In this document: positions 8,701-12,500 of the stretch, in pieces | Numbering within the stretch: the first letter of the stretch is position 1 | Layout of the letters: each line of letters begins with the position of its first letter | Program-made: the position numbers and the translations under genes | The notes under the pieces: model-generated | Seen by the model: only the letters and a program-made list of their open reading frames with translations | Told to the model about the DNA's origin: nothing | Database searches by the model: none | NCBI GenBank assembly: GCA_020343575.1 | Contig: CP070801.1 | Coordinates: forward strand, 984,178 to 998,172 | Direction of reading: 5' to 3' | DNA length: 13,995 nucleotides | Source: Candidatus Aenigmatarchaeota archaeon | GTDB taxonomy: Archaea > Aenigmatarchaeota > Aenigmatarchaeia > QMZP01

Positions 8701-9117
8701 TTAACGAATTTTGACGTCGAGAATTACATAATTGACGGTGGCTCAGGAACGACCTGCAACTCCGCGAATCCCTGTTTATACATAAAAGACAGTACCGGAA
8801 CTGGTGAGATAGAGGCGAGGTTTGATGATAACGGTTATGTGGATGTGAAGGGAGATTATGCATCTGAACAGTCATCACCCTCCCCACCTGACGACAGCTT
8901 TATTATACAAGATTCAGGCGGAACTGTTGTTTTGTACATAGATACCAACGGGAACCTCAACACAACTGGTAAATTCATCAAGCAGGCCAGTCCAATCCCT
9001 GGAGGGAACAATGACTTCATAATTCAAGATTCAACAGGCGCCATTGCGGGGTACATAGACAGACTAACAGGAAACATGTACTTCAAGGGTGATCTACATT
9101 ACAATTCGAACTTTTAG
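2758..9117 (+). CDS. Giant secreted surface protein with five LamG domains
   Basis: A 2119-residue exported protein. Residues 1-26 are a Sec signal peptide (MNKK, hydrophobic core, cleavage after VQA). Residues about 44-165 form a beta-rich N-terminal domain seen, from memory, at the start of other long archaeal surface proteins. Residues about 200-480 hold three related segments with the pattern 'Y..(T/A)PVV/L...' and a later acidic-hydrophobic strand, possibly H-type-lectin-like. Residues 562-668 are cysteine-rich with an acidic DADSDGDND loop that may bind calcium. Five LamG/concanavalin-like domains follow at about 768-975, 1038-1261, 1262-1445, 1485-1695 and 1696-1895. They show W-HH-V strands, 'YIDG' and '(I/L)DEV.I.NR.LS..EI..LY' ends. 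Residues 1995-2119 carry repeated FIIQDS.G...YID..GN motifs. No C-terminal membrane helix or sorting signal is visible, so anchoring is unknown. LamG domains usually bind glycans or proteins, so a contact or adhesion role is likely. It overlaps the winged-helix gene. Confidence 0.88.
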   Translation: MNKKIILVIALTIFLLLAAFPMQVQAEQPSFFEMIQGFFFPQPQLESEVEHIKILNPISKPTLWGRWEVEFETRGRGDLEIDALEGTFFEKDIRFLWLYCGGKNIEVEKYFFQKFDDESFVEGIENGKIVARDWDCDERARLVLLILETGRHYLEYSFLGDTAYAENLANCTGTTASPCHMCDVDAMNVSVFSFEGSQVIGEVGSVSLNYSTWRTVYLENSYTTPVVVVNFHERVRDLNGSADPISVRVRNVGSSSFEARLQAANATAKPQTEKAYYMVMEEGVWILTDGTKVEAHNYTETHVKGAACTDNTWNTKYFSHYYSSAPVVFASVTSNHEANWTTDHVFILDEARFNISMELAEYCGLDPDHADEDMSWIAIEADVTSTVNCIDYETQTTGNVVAGHDNGCYDFPFSNTYDNTPLILWEMRTYNGGDGGWMVTCSLNTSFGGTHLEEDQFGDFERGHTTEEVSMIVFERAGNITGTYSSGPHSATYWKTDGSCAASPYYTNESWNYSLGHTFCTVEGYYNASISAHAEGDIYEWESSETSIPNNPMYTVNYDKDEDWCDCKVGATACNSNSCWNETNPMDWEAGADSDCCGDDSAEYYTYRIAHSSMDASFTTDSTDDACCNASSKCVANGVCYNDGENSTDADSDGDNDYCSSGTWWDYSTQITETISPIGDPVLPDSTMYVSGHIQLVNGTDVTDGPFNIWLNGSLLTMSNLTEHGTYDNDKSFMHTDSGDWDGGTFSNTTYDSENVTLTDTELDPETGMVGLWHLNDNDLSDSSGNDYNGTASGGVDCTGDEGKLDDGCYFDGTQSVYGNMSETLTTGLTLMVWFKAGVQTDTNPRLIEISTRGTSANSSAIVFGPGRVGTVRVWTECQTDGNRYADFVTASEYNDSQWHHAVYTYNSTAGVLYIDGAEIQNEFESCDNIEDAATFSIGGYYTGTSANLAGWADEAAVYTRALSASEVAEIYNKQRCGYYYCEGTFESEFMDAGAKVEWKNISWIEPYDYGHLEPDGDTLVSLTFSGSEGKEFSPGVGVVGLWHLNDNDTTDSSGNGNDCIQRLGLNCDGDDGVLDDGCDLDGVYGSGNYLDCGSDSSLNTSLEMSISAWVYPESGPSTQGRIAASTYQYQACGTDHAGWSFGAIWTVDRFDFTVYDCSGGVALARSDGGATGWFKNNNYTWHHVVGVFKAGEWASLHIDGILQENDTSSVPSYIYIEDPLMIGRRSAEAQSNWNGSIDEVIIWNRTLSEDEILDLYARGNANDSSFYDNDGQIIGPLQTEGVVGNALELDGGDDWVNITPDLGDPSEMTLALWFNKSNINEGSQYLMDGRYGGNWWFLQDYTSGACDDPNGNICFDSRVEVDSGNLSNNVWHHVVVTESSTETKIYLDGELMDTGAGEDPNLGVGVRIGTRYTGSAFFDGTIDEVAIYNTTLSASEVKDLYRRGFDLKFQARSCDDPDCDEISHNASGIYHFSGNEGVELSTETGMVGLWHLNDNDLSDSSCLGGDGVAYGGLDCTDDDGIFDDGCEFNGTNGVFINVSNNKNLDITNQITLETWLKGDPNQIATENIYPIGRENSYAMRVATAGPVPQYSFILRNSSNTAWWVLSTGANVIDNEWHHLVLTYNGSYMAAYIDGSLNATTALTDTIYVSRYDLCIGCYRSNYGTFNGTLDEVAIYNRALSGAEVLEHYQRGRANDSSENSNDGQIVGPLQADGVVGNALEFDGDDDYVSLGNPSSLQITGNLSICFWAYPKNMGAQRENPVDKAYGGEFALTFEDDPQPGMLSFFHGQAGGESSPYYYIQWDNVLTGNNEWTHVCVVRDVGGQSVKCYSNGAEIQSVTEDTWEDPSTSSEPVTIGWGYTNTFDGIIDEVVILNRSLSDSEIRQLYQRGLFTGPDRTHSTYYSNSSGEALSTPDNRYFQYKAFLESPNGNSTPYLEKVYVNYTAVVTDSSGDYNYSFTAPSSAGTYPVKINVTYAGIYGENLTNFDVENYIIDGGSGTTCNSANPCLYIKDSTGTGEIEARFDDNGYVDVKGDYASEQSSPSPPDDSFIIQDSGGTVVLYIDTNGNLNTTGKFIKQASPIPGGNNDFIIQDSTGAIAGYIDRLTGNMYFKGDLHYNSNF
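5053..5109 (+). repeat. 57-bp intragenic repeat, copy 1 (start of LamG domain 1)
   Basis: This block matches 7207-7263 at 56 of 57 bases (one T/C difference, synonymous change TTG/CTG). It encodes ETGMVGLWHLNDNDLSDSS. Identity stops abruptly at both edges while the rest of the domains differ. A looser copy opens LamG domain 2 near 5869. Such a sharp patch suggests recent duplication or gene conversion within the gene. Confidence 0.85.
5869..7090 (+). repeat. LamG A-B unit 1 (LamG domains 2 and 3)
   Basis: Two LamG domains of different subtypes. Subtype A opens 'VVGLWHLNDND.(T/L)(T/S)DSS'. Subtype B opens 'ANDSS...NDGQI.GPLQ..GVVGNALE.DG'. The pair repeats at 7207-8440. Inside subtype B, the bases GTGGTAGGGAACGCGTTGGAG less its last base are identical at 6604-6623 and 7900-7919. 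LamG domain 1 (about 5059-5680) is a lone subtype A copy. Confidence 0.7.
7207..7263 (+). repeat. 57-bp intragenic repeat, copy 2 (start of LamG domain 4)
   Basis: Partner of the block at 5053-5109, differing at one base. After the block the sequence diverges at once (SSGND in copy 1, SSCLG here). Confidence 0.85.
7207..8440 (+). repeat. LamG A-B unit 2 (LamG domains 4 and 5)
   Basis: Second copy of the A-B pair. Its subtype A start is closest to LamG domain 1 rather than domain 2 at the DNA level, while its subtype B start is closest to domain 3. This mixed relationship fits repeated recombination between domains. Confidence 0.7.
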
Positions 9118-9130
9118 GGGGTGATGGAGA

Positions 9131-9280
9131 GTGAAAAAGGGAAAGGTAAAAACCACAGTGGTTGTGGAGAAGGAGATATGGAAGGAGTTCAAGAAACTCG
9201 CAATAGACAAGGAGATGAGGATATCAGAGCTTCTGGAAGGGGTTGTTAGGGAATATGTCAAAAAGAGTAGGAGAAGGTAG
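9131..9280 (+). CDS. Ribbon-helix-helix protein, copy 1 (49 aa)
   Basis: A 49-residue protein starting at a GTG. A beta-strand (KVKTTVVVE, residues 5-13) is followed by helix 1 (IWKEFKKLAIDKEM) and helix 2 (RISELLEGVVREYVKK), the layout of a MetJ/Arc/CopG-type ribbon-helix-helix DNA-binding dimer. The ribosome site GGTGAT at 9120-9125 is five bases upstream. The gene begins 13 bp after the LamG stop, so it is probably the last gene of that operon. It is closely related to the protein at 9373-9504. An ATG at 9124 opens a different frame with no sensible protein pattern. RHH proteins often act as antitoxins or autorepressors. No toxin gene is present, so a transcription-factor role is favoured. 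Confidence 0.75.
   Translation: MKKGKVKTTVVVEKEIWKEFKKLAIDKEMRISELLEGVVREYVKKSRRR
9179..9206 (+). repeat. 28-bp direct repeat shared by the two RHH genes, copy 1
   Basis: The 28 bases here are identical to 9415-9442, 236 bp downstream, and are followed by further close similarity. They encode WKEFKKLAI. The conservation reaches codon third positions, which points to a recent tandem duplication of the RHH gene. Confidence 0.85.
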
Positions 9281-9295
9281 AATGAGCGTGAAATG

Positions 9296-9309
9296 TATAC
9301 TCGAGTATA
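9296..9309. promoter_or_regulatory. Perfect 14-bp palindrome upstream of the second RHH gene (putative operator)
   Basis: TATACTCGAGTATA is a perfect palindrome ending 6 bp before the TATA-like box at 9316-9326. Three copies of ATGTATA lie at 9293-9299, 9325-9331 and 9341-9347, spaced 32 and 16 bp. RHH dimers typically bind short repeated half-sites, so this is a reasonable operator for one or both RHH proteins. The assignment is inferred. Confidence 0.45.
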
Positions 9310-9315
9310 GAAAAG

Positions 9316-9326
9316 TATTTAAATAT
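9316..9326 (+). promoter_or_regulatory. Probable TATA box for the second RHH/giant fibre operon
   Basis: TATTTAAATAT preceded by GAAAAG (possible BRE). The expected start near 9348 leaves a leader of about 25 bases before the ATG at 9373. It is the only strong archaeal-style promoter between the first RHH gene and the giant gene at 9533. Confidence 0.5.
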
Positions 9327-9372
9327 GTATATCCATATTTATGTATAGATGTAAAGAAATATGGGTGTGTTT

Positions 9373-9504
9373 ATGGAAAAAACAAAGGCAACAATAGTTG
9401 TGGAGACCGGTGTTTGGAAGGAGTTCAAGAAACTCGCAATAGAAAAAGATATGAGGATATCACAGCTTCTCGAGGTTCTGGTCTCAGACTACATGAACAG
9501 ATAG
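9373..9504 (+). CDS. Ribbon-helix-helix protein, copy 2 (43 aa)
   Basis: A 43-residue protein, MEKTKATIVVE then VWKEFKKLAIEKDMRISQLLEVLVSDYMNR: a ribbon strand plus two helices, as in copy 1, with which it shares most positions of the helical part. The ATG at 9373 is chosen because GGGTG at 9363-9367 gives a ribosome site and the N-terminus then matches copy 1 in length. The ATG at 9361 would add MGVF and lacks such a site. The C-terminal tail is shorter and lacks the KKSRRR end of copy 1. The gene ends 28 bp before the giant fibre protein, so the two are likely co-transcribed. It probably binds DNA as a dimer, perhaps at the palindrome at 9296-9309. An overlapping frame from 9243 to 9536 has no comparable pattern. 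Confidence 0.75.
   Translation: MEKTKATIVVETGVWKEFKKLAIEKDMRISQLLEVLVSDYMNR
9415..9442 (+). repeat. 28-bp direct repeat shared by the two RHH genes, copy 2
   Basis: Identical partner of 9179-9206, inside the second RHH gene. Confidence 0.85.
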
Positions 9505-9532
9505 GCATAACAAGTCAGATTGGGAGAGAAGC

Positions 9533-12500
9533 ATGAAAGCCAAAAAGTTCGAAGGAATGAAGTTGTTTATTATATTCATATTACTAGTAGTAACATATAG
9601 TATAGTTATTAGTTCGGTTTCTGCTGCACCTGCTGATCCAGGTCACAGTGCTCCATCGATTGGCCCGGGAACATTTGAAGGAGGATATTACGTTTTCCCG
9701 AACAACCTGAGCGTAACCGAGAACTTCTCGGTCGATACAGATACCCTGTTTGTGGATTCTACGCTGAATAGAATCGGAATAGGGAACAACACTCCGGAAT
9801 ATGATCTAGAAGTGGATGGGGCTTTAGGGTTTACTGCCGGTTCAACAGCCACATATGGTTCCACTGCTTTAGAGGCAGTGAATACTTATGATTTAAGAAT
9901 TGATGCCCAGCGCAGTATTCTTATGGTTATTGACGAAAACAGCCAGTTTTCTGAAGGAGCATTTCAAATTGCATGGGACAACCCGGATACTATTATATTA
10001 ACAGTAAATCGTACCGGTCAAGTCGGCATCGGAACAATGAGCCCACAGAACATACTAAACGTCAACGGCACCACCAATATAACCGGTAACCTAACAGTGA
10101 ATGAAAGCACCCTCTTCGTTAACGCAGACAAAGGCAACGTCGGCATCAACACAACGGATCCTCAAAGTATCTTACATATTAATGGTACAGTTGGTTCTTT
10201 AACAGGAGGTATAAGCTTTGGTGACGGTGATTCAGGATTTTATGAAAATTCTGATGATGATATTAGAATTTCAATCGCCGGTACCGAGAGATGGTATATA
10301 ACAAGCAGTATTTTGGGTTCAGTTACCGCAAGTGGCGCACGTTTATTACAACAAGGACAATCAACAACCGTACCAGGAATTAGACCATACGGAAGTGATA
10401 CTGATACGGGTATTAGTGGTGATAATTCAGATAACTTATACCTAATTACAGGGGCAAGCACAAAGTTAACAATAGACAGTAACGGCGACGTCGGTATCGG
10501 GGTAGTGAGTCCTGGAGCGAAACTGCATGTTAGTAATGGTGATATTCTAGTCAACAACAGTGCAACACCTATTGTAGATTTGACAGGCAATGATGCTGGT
10601 AATTATAAGGTTGGTATTGAAGGCACGGGTGGTGCACCAAATGGTGGGTTCCATCTTCATGTAGCACGAGGGACTGAGAAAACACTTTCTACAGCGGATG
10701 AGCACAGTACATATTTAACCACAACTTATGACAATCCTCTCATATTCGGTACAAATAATTTAGAGAGAATTAGGATATTATCTACAGGCAACGTCGGCAT
10801 CATGGAGACAACTCCTGATGACGAACTGACCGTGAACGGAACCGCAAATGCGACAGACTTCGTCTGCGCTGGCTCAGGTTGCATAAATGCAGTAGAATTG
10901 AATTCAGATGTCGCAGGCCTGGGCCTCAACACAACAAGCGGTGTTTTGGCGGTTAACATATTATCCCCAGGCGGCGGAATAGTGGTATCAGGCGACCAAG
11001 TCGTACTGAACCAATCCTGCTCTGATAATGAAATCCTAAAATGGAACAGTGGCAGCAGCATCTGGGAGTGTTCAACTGATGCAGGTGAAACTGCAGGCAA
11101 CATCACAGGTGACGGAACACCAGGAACCCTCCCAGTATTCACAAGCGCAGGCTACATAGCCGACAGCATAGTTAGCGAGAGTGGAAATACACTCACAGTT
11201 AGCGGCAACATATCCATGCCAACCAACTTCTGGATAGGAAATGGCGCAGCAGCACCGTCAACCAACGCATTGGCAATAGGATACAATGCACAGGCAACAG
11301 CAGTAGGTGCAACATCTTTAGGGCCTAATTCAGATGCTACAGCAAGCTATTCAACAGCAGTAGGTGTTGGTTCCCAGGCAACTGGTGGTACAGGTGCAAC
11401 ATCACTGGGATACCAAGCGAATGCGACAGTTGGAGGTGCAATAGCGCTGGGACAGGAGACGGATGCAACGACAACCAACGCAGTTGCACTGGGATATCAG
11501 GCACAGGCAACGGGAACAAGTTCAATATCGTTAGGGAACTCAGCGAATTCAACAGGAATTTATTCAACAGCGATAGGTGTTGGAACAGACGCAACAGAAG
11601 ACTACGCAACAGCGGTTGGAGAATATGCACAGGCAACGGCACAATCTGCGACAGCTCTGGGTGATGATGCAAATGCAACAGGATCCGCCTCAACAGCGCT
11701 TGGAAGGGAGAGTGACGCAACAGAAGACTACGCAACAGCGGTTGGAAGATTGGCGCAGGCAACAGGAGCCAGTTCGGTGGCAATGGGAAGCAATGCACAG
11801 TCAAAGGCTTACGCTACAATATCGATAGGAAGCAATTCACTAGCAACAGACGACAGTGGAACAGCAATTGGAAGGGACGCGAACGCGACAAAAAACTACG
11901 CAACAGCAATTGGGGGTGGTACGAACGCGACAGACTACTACGCAACAGCAATTGGAAGAGAAGCGCAGGCAACGGCACAGGGCTCAACAGCGCTGGGAGA
12001 CTCTGCAAATGCATCAGCATGGGCAGCAACATCAGTAGGGAAAGAATCAAAGGCAGGAAGCGAATCAATATCAATGGGGTACAAAGCAAAATCAACATCT
12101 TACCGCACAATTGCATTGGGACCATATACGAATGCGAAAACAGACTACGTAACAGTGATAGGATATGATGCAAACTCCTCATACGCTGACAGCGTCGCAC
12201 TTGGCAGGCAAGCAGTCACAACCGCTACGAACCAGTTTATGGTGGGAAGCAGCAGCTACAACCTTAATACGTACATTTACGGAAACCTTAACGTAACAAC
12301 AGGAAAGGACATATGCATAGAGGGCGGCAACTGCCTGAGCGACATGGGAGCAGGTGGTGGAGGCAATGTAAGCGGCAGTGGTTCTGCAAATCATGTCGCT
12401 TTCTGGAAGGACGATGAGAACATAACCTATGACACAGATGGTAACTTCACCTGGAACGACACAGAAAACATGCTTGGAATCGGGACGAGTAGTCCAACCG

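Larger units (their letters stand above)
11258..12256 (+). repeat. About 23 tandem YadA-type head repeats (42-bp period)
   Basis: Successive 14-residue units such as STAIGVGTDATEDY and ATALGDDANATGSA run in one frame with hydrophobic-x-hydrophobic-G spacing. This is the pattern of the left-handed beta-roll in trimeric autotransporter heads. Two units deviate in length (15 and 13 residues). Later units are more degenerate (KAG, NAK, NSS). The repeat ends with NQFMVGSSS, the usual closing strand of such heads. Confidence 0.85.

Noticed and set aside
9131..9504. Toxin-antitoxin system built on the RHH proteins
   Set aside because: No toxin-sized partner gene lies next to either RHH gene; both neighbours are giant exported proteins.
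9243..9536. A 97-codon + strand frame overlapping both RHH genes
   Set aside because: It is out of frame with the RHH genes, whose strand-helix-helix pattern is duplicated and clearly real. The frame itself shows no recognisable fold.
11337..12200. Leucine-rich open frames on the - strand across the head array
   Set aside because: They are antisense reflections of the GCA/ACA-rich repeats, have no ribosome sites and no family pattern.
11258..12256. A 42-bp periodic array that could be mistaken for a CRISPR or other DNA repeat array
   Set aside because: Every unit stays in one open frame and varies mainly at codon third positions and at surface residues. It is a protein repeat, with no unique spacers.
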